Positions 34,710 through 43,118 of a DNA stretch of 64,000 bases are shown here, one piece after another. The stretch is taken from positions 62,001-126,000 of the forward strand of contig NZ_BMNH01000023.1 of the NCBI RefSeq assembly GCF_014646355.1, written 5' to 3'. Numbering within the stretch: position 1 is the first letter of the stretch; the number at the start of each line of letters is the position of its first letter. The notes under the pieces were generated by a model. It did not search any database, was not told the DNA's origin, and was given only the letters and a program-made list of their open reading frames with translations. The translations under genes were made by a program, and so were the position numbers. Source of the stretch: Nonomuraea cavernae (GTDB taxonomy: Bacteria > Actinomycetota > Actinomycetes > Streptosporangiales > Streptosporangiaceae).

Positions 34710-35021
34710 TTCGGTCGTCCCTCCTGTGGTCGAGCGTGCTCCCAGCGGCACCGGAGAGCGGGCGGCTCAGGGCCCAGATGTCCACGATGAGCGGCAGGGT
34801 CGCAGATCGGTGCGCGGAGAACTCGACTGCCATCTGCCCGAAGCCCGACTCTCGAATCGGACAAAAGGGATATAAGGCGAAGGTTTTTGGCTTACTAACC
34901 CTTTGGGTCGGATTTAGGGGCGCGTGCGACGCTTGGGGTCTGGATACTGGTGGGCGCGCCGGCGGACCGGGGACTTCGGAGAGACAGTCGACCCGCCGGT
35001 CGCGGACACGGGGAGCATTCG
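34710..35021. other. Intergenic region, 312 bases
   Basis: The divergent space between the SHOCT protein and the response regulator gene holds no convincing gene. It includes an AT-richer stretch around 34858-34905 that probably contains the promoter of the two-component system. No clear operator dyad was found. Confidence 0.5.
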
Positions 35022-35708
35022 ATGACCGGCTACCAGATCCTCGCGGTCGACGACGACCAGGCGATCCTGCGCGCGCTCCGCCGCGGCCTGCGGCTGGAGG
35101 GGTTCGGCGTGGACACCGCCGACTCCGGGCGGCGGGCGCTCGAACTGGTCGGGACCCGCCGCCCGGACGCCCTCGTCCTCGACGTGTCGATGCCCGGCAT
35201 GTCGGGCATCGAGGTGTGCGCGCAGTTGCGGGCCGCCGGGGCCGACGTGCCGGTGCTGATGCTGTCGGCGATGGACGAGGTGGCCGACCGGGTCGCGGGG
35301 CTGGCGGCGGGCGCCGACGACTACGTGGTGAAGCCGTTCGCCCTCGACGAGCTGGTGTTACGCCTGCACGCCCTGCTGCGCAGGGCGGGCCGCGCTCCGG
35401 GCGCGACGGTGCGGGCGGGACCGCTGACGGTGGAGCCGGACGCCCGCCGGGTGACCCTGAACGGCCGGGAGATCGAGATGACCCGCCGGGAGTTCGACCT
35501 GCTGGAGGTGCTGGCGCTCAACGCCGGCATCGTGCTGTCCCGGGACGTGCTGCTGGAACGCGTCTGGGGCTACGACTTCGAGGTGACCGGCAACGCGGTC
35601 GACACCTTCGTCGGCTACCTGCGGCGCAAGCTGGAAGCCGGCGGCGAGCCGCGCCTGGTGCACACCGTGCGCGGGGTCGGCTACGTGCTGAGGTGCCCCG
35701 CGCCGTGA
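35022..35708 (+). CDS. OmpR-family response regulator
   Basis: A 228-residue two-domain regulator. The receiver shows the acidic pair (VDDD), phospho-acceptor Asp in LVLDVSMPGMSGIEV and the Lys in DDYVVKPFALDEL. The winged-helix effector has MTRREFDLLEVLALNAG and VDTFVGYLRRKLE. Its stop overlaps the GTG of the downstream kinase (GTGA), so the pair is translationally coupled. The following hydrolase gene may be a target, by proximity only. Confidence 0.95.
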   Translation: MTGYQILAVDDDQAILRALRRGLRLEGFGVDTADSGRRALELVGTRRPDALVLDVSMPGMSGIEVCAQLRAAGADVPVLMLSAMDEVADRVAGLAAGADDYVVKPFALDELVLRLHALLRRAGRAPGATVRAGPLTVEPDARRVTLNGREIEMTRREFDLLEVLALNAGIVLSRDVLLERVWGYDFEVTGNAVDTFVGYLRRKLEAGGEPRLVHTVRGVGYVLRCPAP

Positions 35709-37129
35709 GCCTGTCCACTCGCTTCGCGCTCTGCCTCGCCGTGCTGGTCCCGCTGATGGTGTCGTTGGCGGGGTGGCTCGTGCTGAGCCTCGTCTCGGCC
35801 GACCTGCGCGCCGAGCGTGACAGGCAGCTGATCGTACGGCTCCGGGCCCTGACGCCGATGGCCGCCTCGTACGCGTGGCGGGCCCGCGCGATCCCCGTGA
35901 TCCCGCCGAACTTCCTCGAACAGCGGCTGACGGCGGCCGGCGGCGAAGGCGGCTTCCACATCGACACGAGCGGAGCCGCACCGCTGGTCATCGGGGACGT
36001 GCCCGCGACCCTGCCGCCACCGGGCGACGGGCCGGCTGACTTCACCGAGGGCGGGCGGCGATGGCGGTTCGTGGCCGCGCACCTGGGACGGCGCGACAGC
36101 GGCGCCCGGCTGTGGCTGTTCGACCCGGAGGAACGCCTGGCCGGGCAGATCTCCCTGCTCACCGAGCGGCTGGTGACGGTCACGCTGGCCGCGGCCGGGC
36201 TGGGCGCCGTGGCCGGGTTCACGCTCGGCAGGTTCGCGGTGCGGCCGCTCGCGACGCTCAGTGGGCAGGCTCAGGCGATCGACACCCCGGCCCGTACGGA
36301 GGCCCGGCTGGCGACGAGCTCCGGAGTCACCGAGATCGACAGGCTGGCGGCGCTGCTCAACGATCTCCTCGACCGGCGCGACGCGGCGGTGGCCCGCACC
36401 GGAGAGGCGCTGGAGTCCGCCCGCGCCTTCGCGGCCACCGCGGCTCACGAGTTGCGGACCCCGCTGACCAGCATGGGCGCCAACGTCAGCCTGCTCGGCC
36501 ACCCCGACCTGGATCCGGCGGAGCGCGACGAGATCATCGCCGACCTGGGCGCCGAGCACGGCCGGATCCAGCGGTTGATTACGATGCTGCGCCGGCTGGC
36601 GCGCGGCGAGTTGGTCGACCCCGCTACGTTCGCCGAGACCGACCTGAGCGAGATCGTCGGCGCCGCCGCCGACGACGCGCGGCGTCGCCACCCGGAGGCC
36701 GTGATCACCGCCTCGACCGCCGGCGCCCTGACCGTGCGCGGCTGGGCGGAGGGGCTCCGGATGATCGCCGACAACCTGCTCGACAACGCGGCGATCCACG
36801 GGCGGGACGAGCACGGCCAGGCCGTGATCGCGATGGACCTGTCCGCCGACGGGGAGGACGTGGTCCTCACCGTCCGCGACCGAGGCCCCGGGATCCCGGA
36901 GGACGACCGCGAATCGGTCTTCACCCGGTTCCAGCGGTGTCCCGGCAGCCCCGGCTCCGGTCTCGGGCTCACCCTGGTCCGGCAGCAGGCGGCCCTGCAC
37001 GGCGGCACCGCCACGGTGACCGGCGAGGGCGGCGGAACGTGCGTGGAGGTGCGCCTGCCCGCCTCCGGACACCCGCCGGAGCGCCCCGCCGGAGGCCGGT
37101 CCTGGCTCGAACAGCCCCGCAGGCCGTAG
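35705..37129 (+). CDS. Sensor histidine kinase
   Basis: A 474-residue kinase partner of the preceding regulator. Helices at about 8-30 and 160-180 flank a sensor domain of roughly 125 residues outside the membrane. Then come HAMP, HisKA with H-box ATAAHELRTPLTS, N-box NLLDNAAIHG, G1 RDRGPGIPEDD and G2 GSGLGLTL. The coupling to the regulator and the GTG start at the overlap fix the N-terminus. The signal is unknown. Confidence 0.95.
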   Translation: MSLSTRFALCLAVLVPLMVSLAGWLVLSLVSADLRAERDRQLIVRLRALTPMAASYAWRARAIPVIPPNFLEQRLTAAGGEGGFHIDTSGAAPLVIGDVPATLPPPGDGPADFTEGGRRWRFVAAHLGRRDSGARLWLFDPEERLAGQISLLTERLVTVTLAAAGLGAVAGFTLGRFAVRPLATLSGQAQAIDTPARTEARLATSSGVTEIDRLAALLNDLLDRRDAAVARTGEALESARAFAATAAHELRTPLTSMGANVSLLGHPDLDPAERDEIIADLGAEHGRIQRLITMLRRLARGELVDPATFAETDLSEIVGAAADDARRRHPEAVITASTAGALTVRGWAEGLRMIADNLLDNAAIHGRDEHGQAVIAMDLSADGEDVVLTVRDRGPGIPEDDRESVFTRFQRCPGSPGSGLGLTLVRQQAALHGGTATVTGEGGGTCVEVRLPASGHPPERPAGGRSWLEQPRRP

Positions 37130-37201
37130 CTCTGCCAGAGATCTGCCAGAAAGGTGCGCCACCATCGCGGCCTGACCTGAGAACCCCGCACAGGAGGCAA
37201 C

Positions 37202-38293
37202 GTGCGTACGACCCACCTTCGGCGCGTCGCGGCGGTCACCACGCTCGCGCTGGCCGTCGTCTCGACGGCAGGCTTCGCCCCAGCTGGAGCCGCTGCCGCC
37301 AAACCGGCCACGCCTGACGTGGTGAGCCCCTCGGCGAACCCCGTCAAGCTGCGTAGCGCCCCCCGGCCGCTCTCCGTGACCTACACCTACGAGGGGGAGC
37401 GGCGAACCCTGAACGACTTCCTGACCCGTACGAAGACCAACGGCTTCCTCGTGCTCGACGGGCAGAAGATCGTGGCCGAGCGCTACGTCGACGCCAGCCG
37501 CGACACCCGGTTCCAGTCCTGGTCGATGGCGAAGTCCATCACCTCGGCCGCGGTCGGCATCGCGCTGCGCGATCGGGACATCCGCTCGATCGACGACCCG
37601 GTCACCAAGTACCTGCCCGAGCTGCGCGAGTCGGGCTACAACGGGGTGTCCATCCGCGACCTGCTGCGCATGTCGTCGGGCATCGAATGGGACGAACGCT
37701 CCGACATCCCGCGGGTGCAGGTGGCCGCGAACAAGGGGCACTCCGTCAAGAAGATGGCGGCGAAGCAGGTGCGGGGCTGGACTCCCGGGAGCGCGTTCGA
37801 GTACACGAGCATGAACTCCTTCGTGCTCGCCCGGCTGGTGAGCCAGGCCACCGGCACACCGTTCCACCGCTACGTGGAGCGGAAGATCTGGCAGCCGGCG
37901 GGCATGGCGGGCACAGCGCAGATCGCCAACGACGGCAACGGCGACAGCCTGGGCTACTGCTGCGTCTACGCCACCGACCGCGACTTCGCCCGGTTCGGCC
38001 TGCTCTATCTCCGCAAGGGGAAGGCGAACGGGCGGCAGGTGGTGCCCGCCTCGTGGATCACGGCGTCGACCAAGCCCTCGTCCGTCAATCCCCGCTACGG
38101 CCTGCACTGGTGGCTCGGCGGCGAGGGCGGGCGCGACTTCATGGCCGCCGGGTTCGGCGGGCAGTACATCTACGTCTCGCCCGAACACGGCGTGGTCGTC
38201 GTCAAGTCGACCACCTCCACCACCCCGCCGGACCAGGAGGAGGCGCTGACCGTGTTCCGCGCCGTGGCCGCCGAAGTCGCGAAGACCCGCTGA
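37202..38293 (+). CDS. Secreted beta-lactamase-family serine hydrolase
   Basis: A 363-residue exported protein of the class C beta-lactamase/esterase/DD-peptidase superfamily. The signal peptide (about residues 1-32, ending GAAAA) precedes the catalytic domain. The SxxK tetrad is SMAK in FQSWSMAKSIT, the second motif YxN is YTSMN, and GFGGQYIYV corresponds to the third (HxG-like) motif. The substrate could be an ester, peptide or beta-lactam. GTG start with GGAGG five bases upstream. It lies 72 bases after the kinase gene and could belong to its operon or regulon. Confidence 0.88.
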   Translation: MRTTHLRRVAAVTTLALAVVSTAGFAPAGAAAAKPATPDVVSPSANPVKLRSAPRPLSVTYTYEGERRTLNDFLTRTKTNGFLVLDGQKIVAERYVDASRDTRFQSWSMAKSITSAAVGIALRDRDIRSIDDPVTKYLPELRESGYNGVSIRDLLRMSSGIEWDERSDIPRVQVAANKGHSVKKMAAKQVRGWTPGSAFEYTSMNSFVLARLVSQATGTPFHRYVERKIWQPAGMAGTAQIANDGNGDSLGYCCVYATDRDFARFGLLYLRKGKANGRQVVPASWITASTKPSSVNPRYGLHWWLGGEGGRDFMAAGFGGQYIYVSPEHGVVVVKSTTSTTPPDQEEALTVFRAVAAEVAKTR

Positions 38294-38314
38294 CCCGTAA
38301 CCAGCCAGGCCGGA

Positions 38315-38339
38315 CGCCTCCCGCCCCTGGCGGGAGGCG
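38315..38339. terminator. Bidirectional hairpin terminator
   Basis: Perfect 11-bp arms (CGCCTCCCGCC and complement) with a 3-base loop lie between the convergent hydrolase and ABC exporter genes, so the hairpin can end both transcripts. Confidence 0.85.
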
Positions 38340-38362
38340 ATGGCGTCGCCGGGCCGGCCCGC

Positions 38363-40261
38363 TCACCCCTGCCCGGCCGCCTGGGCAGGGAGGGCCTCCG
38401 GGCGGTATCCGCTGGCCTGCAGGGCGAACAGCCGGGCGTACTCGCCGTCGCGGGTGATCAGCTCGCCGTGGGTGCCCTGTTCCACGATCCGCCCGTCGGC
38501 GAGCACCACGATGAGATCGGCCTCGCGTACGGCGCTGAGCCGGTGGGAGATGAGCAGGCTGGTGCGCCCGGCCCGGTGCCGGCGCAGGTCGGTGTGCAGG
38601 TCGTGCTCGGCCTCCGCGTCGAGACCGGCGCTCGGCTCGTCCAGGATGACCAGGTCGCGGTCCTCCCGCAGGTACACCCGGGCGAGCGCGACGCGCTGCC
38701 ACTGACCGCCCGAGAGCAGGACGCCCGCCTTCGCCTCGTCCTCACCCGGGTGCCTGAAGTTACGGCTCAGCATCGTGTCGTAGCCGTGGGGGAGGTTCGC
38801 GAGCGTCTCGTCGATCCCGGACAGCGTGGCGGCCCTGCGAATGAGCTCCCGGTCTGACATGACGGAAATGTCGCCGATGCCGATGTTCTCGGCGGCAGTG
38901 AAGTCGTAGGCGACGCAGTCCTGGAAGACGGCGGCGATCCGGTCGCGCAGATCCGCGGGATCGATCTCCCGGATGTCCACCCCGTCCCAGAGCACCGCGC
39001 CGCGCTGCGGGTCGTAGAACCGGCAGAGCAGCTTGACCAGCGTCGACTTGCCGGATCCGTTGAGGCCGACCAGAGCCAGCGCGCTGCCGCAGGGCAGGAA
39101 CAGATCCACACCCTTCAGCACCCACGGATGCTCGTCGTCGTAGCGGAACCACACGTCGCGGAACTCGATTCCGCGCCGGAGTGGCGGCGTCCTCTTCGGC
39201 GCCTCCAGCACCGGCAGGTCCGGTTCGGCCCGCACCACCTCGCGGTAGTGGCCGAACAGGAGCAACGACTCGTACACCCCGCCGACCGACCCGACCAGCT
39301 CCGCGAGGCCCGACTGCACTCCGGCCACCGCCGCGATGAAGACGGCCACGTCGCCGATCGACAGCGCGCCGCCCGCCGTGCCCGTCACCACCCAGATCAG
39401 GCCGGCACCCGCGGTCACCGCGCCGAGCGCGCTGAGCAGCGTCTGGGTCTTCAACTCGCGTACGTCGACCGCCCGTTCGCTCTCCTGGGCATCGCGGACG
39501 TCGGCCAGCAGCCGCCGCCGGAGGAACTCACCGAGCCCGAACAGGCGGACTTCCTTGGCGAAGTCGAGGCTGGTGAGCAGTCTGCCGAAGAAGGCGCTGC
39601 GGCGGCCGAGCGGACTGATCATCCACTGCATACCGGCCCGGAGCCGGCTCAGGGCCACCTCCGCGATGACGGTCGGCACCGCGGCGAGCAGCACCACGGC
39701 GGTCATGACCGGGCTCAGCAGCGTCAGGGTGACGACGAACCCGGCGACCGAGATGAGCGTCCGCAGCACGGAGAACGCGGGCAGGACGATCTGGACGGCC
39801 GCCGTCTGGCCCGTCTGTTCGGCCAGCCGCAGCCGGTCGAGGAACTGCGGCGTCTCGAAGCGCGCCAGCCCGGCGAACCGGTTCACCGCACCGAACAACT
39901 CGTCGCGAGCGAGCAGGTCGAGCCGCCGGCGCAACTGCGCGTCGAGATAGCGATTGAGATGGGGAAGGGTGGTGGTCAGCAGGCCGAGGACGGCCAGCCC
40001 GGCCGCCAGCCCGGCCAGCAGCGTCGGGTCACGCCGCGGGCTGCTCAGCTCGTCGAGAAGCAGCTTGGTGAGCCAGGCGCCCGCGACGGGCCAGATGCCC
40101 GACAGCACTGACAGGGCGACCGAACCGAGCGACAACAGCGGGCCGGCTCGCCAGACCATCGTCCACGCGGCTCCGGCCCGTTGCCAGAGTGGGCCGGCGG
40201 CCGAAGTGTGCCGCGTGTCCGGGGGCGAGGCGTCCGCACGGTTCCGTGCGGCGCGGATCAC
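38363..40261 (-). CDS. Peptide-type ABC exporter (fused membrane and ATPase domains)
   Basis: A 632-residue half-transporter. About six helices occupy residues 35-340. The ATPase has Walker A GLNGSGKST (about 399-407), a Q-loop FQDCVAYD, signature LLSGGQWQRV (about 515-524) and Walker B LVILDEPSAGLD. It resembles exporters of lantibiotics and other small peptides but lacks an N-terminal C39 peptidase, so leader removal must be done by another enzyme. Its ATG overlaps the thioredoxin gene stop (ATGA). As the last gene of the SARP/Cys-rich peptide operon it is the likely exporter of that peptide. Confidence 0.9.
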   Translation of the reverse strand: MIRAARNRADASPPDTRHTSAAGPLWQRAGAAWTMVWRAGPLLSLGSVALSVLSGIWPVAGAWLTKLLLDELSSPRRDPTLLAGLAAGLAVLGLLTTTLPHLNRYLDAQLRRRLDLLARDELFGAVNRFAGLARFETPQFLDRLRLAEQTGQTAAVQIVLPAFSVLRTLISVAGFVVTLTLLSPVMTAVVLLAAVPTVIAEVALSRLRAGMQWMISPLGRRSAFFGRLLTSLDFAKEVRLFGLGEFLRRRLLADVRDAQESERAVDVRELKTQTLLSALGAVTAGAGLIWVVTGTAGGALSIGDVAVFIAAVAGVQSGLAELVGSVGGVYESLLLFGHYREVVRAEPDLPVLEAPKRTPPLRRGIEFRDVWFRYDDEHPWVLKGVDLFLPCGSALALVGLNGSGKSTLVKLLCRFYDPQRGAVLWDGVDIREIDPADLRDRIAAVFQDCVAYDFTAAENIGIGDISVMSDRELIRRAATLSGIDETLANLPHGYDTMLSRNFRHPGEDEAKAGVLLSGGQWQRVALARVYLREDRDLVILDEPSAGLDAEAEHDLHTDLRRHRAGRTSLLISHRLSAVREADLIVVLADGRIVEQGTHGELITRDGEYARLFALQASGYRPEALPAQAAGQG

Positions 40262-40797
40262 GCGGGAACCGGCCGGTCCAGCTCCATCACGGAGATGGAG
40301 GCGGCCCGCACCACTCCCTCGGAGGCGAGATAGAAGGCGGGAAAGGCCCTGGCCTGGAACGCCTTCTCGATCGGGCCTCCCCAGGGCTGGCGGACCACGC
40401 TGGCGACCGGCCGCAGCTTCTCGACGAGCTGCTCGGCCTGGGCACTGTCATCTCCCATGATCACCGCCACCGCGGCGGGGCGGTCGACGCGCCGGTCGGT
40501 GATGAGGCCGACAAGATCCGGCAGTTGGTCCAGGCACACCGAGCACTCCGTGGAGAGCAGGGCGACAACCTCAGGCGAGGTCACCCGGCTGTCGATCGTC
40601 TCACCGTCGACGGACTCGGCCTCGAACACCGGGAGCGACGTCCCAGTCGCCAGCAGCACCTCGGCCGGGTCTCCTGCCTTGAGCGCCACGAGCTGTTCGG
40701 TGTGCTCTCGTAACCGACGGATCACGGCCAGTGTGAGAACCAGATTGACCAGGCACAAAAGCCCGAAGACGACCATTCCCGCGACGAGAAACGGCAC
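40258..40797 (-). CDS. Membrane-anchored thioredoxin-fold protein (TlpA/MauD-like)
   Basis: A 179-residue protein. One N-terminal helix (residues 3-25) places a thioredoxin-like domain outside the membrane. The active motif is CSVC (Cys85-Cys88, in LLSTECSVCLDQLPDL), as in MauD/TlpA disulfide oxidoreductases. The cis-Pro region is seen in ARAFPAFYLASEG. AGGA lies upstream of the GTG start. Placed between the Cys-rich peptide genes and the exporter, it should make or reshuffle disulfides in the peptide (inference from context). Confidence 0.82.
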   Translation of the reverse strand: MPFLVAGMVVFGLLCLVNLVLTLAVIRRLREHTEQLVALKAGDPAEVLLATGTSLPVFEAESVDGETIDSRVTSPEVVALLSTECSVCLDQLPDLVGLITDRRVDRPAAVAVIMGDDSAQAEQLVEKLRPVASVVRQPWGGPIEKAFQARAFPAFYLASEGVVRAASISVMELDRPVPA

Positions 40798-40809
40798 TCC
40801 GTCTTCCTT

Positions 40810-41082
40810 TCAGGACCGAGCCGGCGGGGAGGCCGGCGCGAACGATGACGCGAGATCGTCGGTGAACACGACCCCGATGACGACTGCCAGGGCGGCCCCG
40901 ACGGCGACCGCCACCCCGCCGGGAAGCAGGGCGGCGTCGCCGGCGACGACGTGAGCGGTGGCACCGGCCGTGCCGATCCGATCGCCGGCACGAGCGCGGA
41001 CAGGGTGCGCGAACGCCTGGCGAGAGGAGCGGTCACGCACCTTGCGCACCGCGCCGATCAGGCGACGGCAGGCCAGTGCCAC
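40810..41082 (-). CDS. Small membrane protein of the Cys-rich peptide operon
   Basis: A product of about 90 residues that I do not recognise. The N-terminal third is basic (CRRLIGAVRKVRDRSSRQAF), and one hydrophobic segment lies at about 54-73 (GGVAVAVGAALAVVIGVVF). The GTG at 41082 starts 11 bases after the peptide stop and 12 bases separate its end from the thioredoxin gene, which supports a real gene in the operon. It could anchor or chaperone the peptide, or be a degenerate MauE-type partner. The start is uncertain. Confidence 0.55.
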   Translation of the reverse strand: MALACRRLIGAVRKVRDRSSRQAFAHPVRARAGDRIGTAGATAHVVAGDAALLPGGVAVAVGAALAVVIGVVFTDDLASSFAPASPPARS

Positions 41083-41093
41083 GTACTCCGAAC

Positions 41094-41309
41094 TCAGCAG
41101 CAGTCGTAGCAGACGGCCCTGCAGGTCCGGTCGTTGCCGCACCACTTCAGCTTCGAGGAGCGGTCGAGCCAGCGGTAGCAGTAGTAGTTGCAGCCACTGC
41201 CGTCGGTGTAGAGATACTTACCCTGGCACAGCGGGGCCGCGTCCGCGCTGCTGCTGGGCAGCAGCAACCCGAGCAGCTTGTCGCCCAGAGCGTTGACCTT
41301 TTTGATCAT
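41094..41309 (-). CDS. Cysteine-rich secreted peptide precursor
   Basis: A 71-residue precursor. Residues 1-25 form a leader (MIKKVNALGDKLLGLLLPSS, then SADAA) with an AxA-like cleavage site but a weaker hydrophobic core than normal Sec signals. The mature part of about 46 residues has eight Cys (positions 28, 40, 44, 57, 63, 67, 70, 71), many aromatics (YLYT, NYYCYRW) and ends in YDCC. Four disulfides are possible. GGGAG stands six bases before the ATG. No known bacteriocin family is recognised. Neighbouring genes supply a protease, thioredoxin and exporter, and four SARP-type heptamers precede it. Confidence 0.78.
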   Translation of the reverse strand: MIKKVNALGDKLLGLLLPSSSADAAPLCQGKYLYTDGSGCNYYCYRWLDRSSKLKWCGNDRTCRAVCYDCC

Positions 41310-41410
41310 GCTTCTCCCTTTACGCATCGACTGTGCACAGGCCCGCTGCAGTGAGCGCGGGACCCATGTCACCTCCACACCGCGGTGCGCCGTCACCCTC
41401 TCAGTGAGCG

Positions 41411-41450
41411 CTACCGGATCACTACCGGATCACTACCCGATCGCTACCGG
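41411..41450 (-). promoter_or_regulatory. SARP operator: four heptamers at 11-bp period
   Basis: On the minus strand CCGGTAG, CGGGTAG, CCGGTAG and CCGGTAG begin exactly 11 bp apart (plus-strand starts 41411, 41422, 41433, 41444). Direct heptamers at helical-turn spacing are the known binding layout of SARP regulators. The first copy contains the stop codon of the peptidase gene. The peptide ATG is about 100 bases downstream, so the site should drive the peptide, thioredoxin and exporter genes. Confidence 0.85.
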
Positions 41451-41938
41451 CGCGGCTGATCGGGGTCAGGACGCGAGGTCAGACGCCTGGTCACGACACC
41501 GACCAGGTGCTCAGCAGGCAGGAAACCCCAGGTCCTGGAGTCGTAACTGTCGAGCGCGTCCCCGAAGACCACGAGGCGACCGGCCGGGACGGGCGTCCCG
41601 GCCGGTCGCCCGCAGGCGTCGACGGCGGCCTCCGGCAGGGGGTCGCCGGGAACGGCCACGACCCGCTTGATGCTCCAGCCCCTGCGTGCCGGACTCCTCG
41701 ACGACGGCGACCCGTTCCAGCCCGCCCGCGGCGGCGGCGTGCGCAGCACCACCACGTCGCCGCGAGCAGGCAGCCGGATGGTCGCCCTGCGCACCAGGAC
41801 CCGGTCGCCATCGGTGAAGGCCGGGCGCATGCTGGCGCCGTTGACCGTGATGACGAGATAGCGGCGTCGTACGGCCAGCAGGCCGACGGCCACGGCGACG
41901 CCTGCGGCGAGCACCATGCTCACCCGCCGGCCCGTCAT
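41444..41938 (-). CDS. S26-type signal peptidase
   Basis: A 164-residue single-pass serine/lysine protease of the signal peptidase I family. A helix at about 8-23 anchors it. The catalytic Ser is in VNGASMRPAF (Ser36) and the general base Lys in SIKRVVAVPGDP (Lys91), and GDALDSYDSRTWGFLP is the C-terminal box. It is shorter than housekeeping enzymes. Located between the SARP gene (ATGA overlap) and the peptide gene, it is probably dedicated to cutting the peptide leader, which the exporter cannot do itself. Confidence 0.9.
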   Translation of the reverse strand: MTGRRVSMVLAAGVAVAVGLLAVRRRYLVITVNGASMRPAFTDGDRVLVRRATIRLPARGDVVVLRTPPPRAGWNGSPSSRSPARRGWSIKRVVAVPGDPLPEAAVDACGRPAGTPVPAGRLVVFGDALDSYDSRTWGFLPAEHLVGVVTRRLTSRPDPDQPRR

Positions 41939-42696
41939 GGCGCGGACAGCATCTGGGCCGCCGGTGTCTCGATCAGGATGGCGTGCTCGATGTCGCGCAG
42001 TTCGCTGCTCGGCTCGATGCCCAGCTCCTCATGCAGCCGCCCGCGCAGGCCGTGGTAGGCGCGCAGGGCCTCGACCCTGCGTCCGCACCCGTACAGGGCG
42101 ATCATCAGTAAGGCGCACAGGCGCTCGCGCAGCGGATGGCTGCCGATCAGCGGCTCTATCTCGGCCGCCACCCTGGCGTGCCCGTCGAGCGCCAACTCGG
42201 CGTGCATGCACTCCTCCCATGCGATCAGACGTTGTTCCTCCAGGTGGGTGGCCTCCGCGGCGAGGCCGGGCACGCCGTCGAGTGCCCGCCCGAACCAGCG
42301 AGCCAGGGCCCCGCGAAAGCAGGTGACCGCCCCCGGCAGGTCACCCGCCACCATGGCGGACGAGGCCTGTCGCACCTCTCCTCTGAACACCTCCACGTCG
42401 ATCTCACCCGGGTCGGCGTGGAGCAGGTATCCCGAGGAGACCGTGCTGATCCGTTCGCCTCCGGTGGACGTACGAGCCAGCATCTGACGTAACGCCGAGA
42501 GGGTCTTCTGTATCTGCGCCTGTGCGGTGAGGGGAGGGCGGTCGCCCCACACGATGTCGACCAGCCTGTCGGTCTCCACGACCCGATTGGCGTTCAGCGC
42601 CAGAGACGCGAAGACCGCGCGCTGACGATGCCCTCGAAACCACAGGCGGCAGGCGTCGTCGCGCACCTCCGGCGGACCGAGAAGGCAAAACTTCAT
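41935..42696 (-). CDS. SARP-family transcriptional activator
   Basis: A 253-residue Streptomyces antibiotic regulatory protein. An OmpR-like winged helix (FCLLGPPEVRDD, RGHRQRAVFASLALNANRVV, QIQKTLSALRQML) is followed by the BTAD helical domain (LGIEPSSELRDIEHAIL at its end). It has no ATPase or TPR extension, as in pathway-specific activators such as ActII-ORF4. ATG at 42696 (MKFCLLGPP) is preferred; another ATG lies seven codons upstream. It overlaps the signal peptidase gene by ATGA and should bind the heptamer array upstream of the peptide gene. Confidence 0.92.
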   Translation of the reverse strand: MKFCLLGPPEVRDDACRLWFRGHRQRAVFASLALNANRVVETDRLVDIVWGDRPPLTAQAQIQKTLSALRQMLARTSTGGERISTVSSGYLLHADPGEIDVEVFRGEVRQASSAMVAGDLPGAVTCFRGALARWFGRALDGVPGLAAEATHLEEQRLIAWEECMHAELALDGHARVAAEIEPLIGSHPLRERLCALLMIALYGCGRRVEALRAYHGLRGRLHEELGIEPSSELRDIEHAILIETPAAQMLSAP

Positions 42697-42717
42697 ATAC
42701 ACCCCGTAGAAGCTCAC

Positions 42718-43118
42718 ATACCCATAAACCGGACAAGAAGGCAGTTCTTGCGATATAAGCTACTAATTCCCGAATTATGCGCTATGGCCTATTTGCTCAC
42801 TAGGGCGTCGCAATGGCGATGCGCAATCTCGGCTCTACTGTCATGGAATCGATACGGAGTTCGACATGCGACAAATGTTTGGCCGACTTAGGGTCTGACT
42901 CGGTGTCGACTCGCGGGCATCCCTTGACGATGAGCCACTACAGAAGGACGCCGCGTATGACTCGGAGACCGAGGTGATCGCTGGGGATCGGGACCGATCG
43001 AATTCCGTAGGTCCGCACCGTCGGGCGCGAAACGATCACCGCGATGTCCGACGCTGCATCGGGTTCGCCGCCTTCCCAAGGGGGCGAGTCATGGCAGCCT
43101 TCTCGCTGGGATGAGCGG
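42718..43118. other. Intergenic region, about 400 bases
   Basis: Lower GC than the surroundings, especially 42730-42890. No gene with convincing codon use is seen on either strand. It should contain the SARP gene promoter, but no heptamer array like the one at 41.4 kb was found. It marks the boundary between the peptide operon and the toxin island. Confidence 0.5.

Noticed and set aside
41094..41309. Methylamine dehydrogenase light chain or quinohemoprotein gamma subunit
   Set aside because: The MauD-like neighbour suggested it, but size, Cys spacing and the absence of large-subunit, MauG or radical SAM maturation genes do not fit.
38363..42696. Lanthipeptide, sactipeptide or lasso peptide cluster
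   Set aside because: No dehydratase, cyclase, radical SAM, asparagine-synthetase-like or transglutaminase-like protein is coded in the locus.
42628..42891. Short open frame upstream of the SARP gene on the plus strand
   Set aside because: It begins inside the SARP coding region, has mixed codon use and no ribosome site; judged non-coding.
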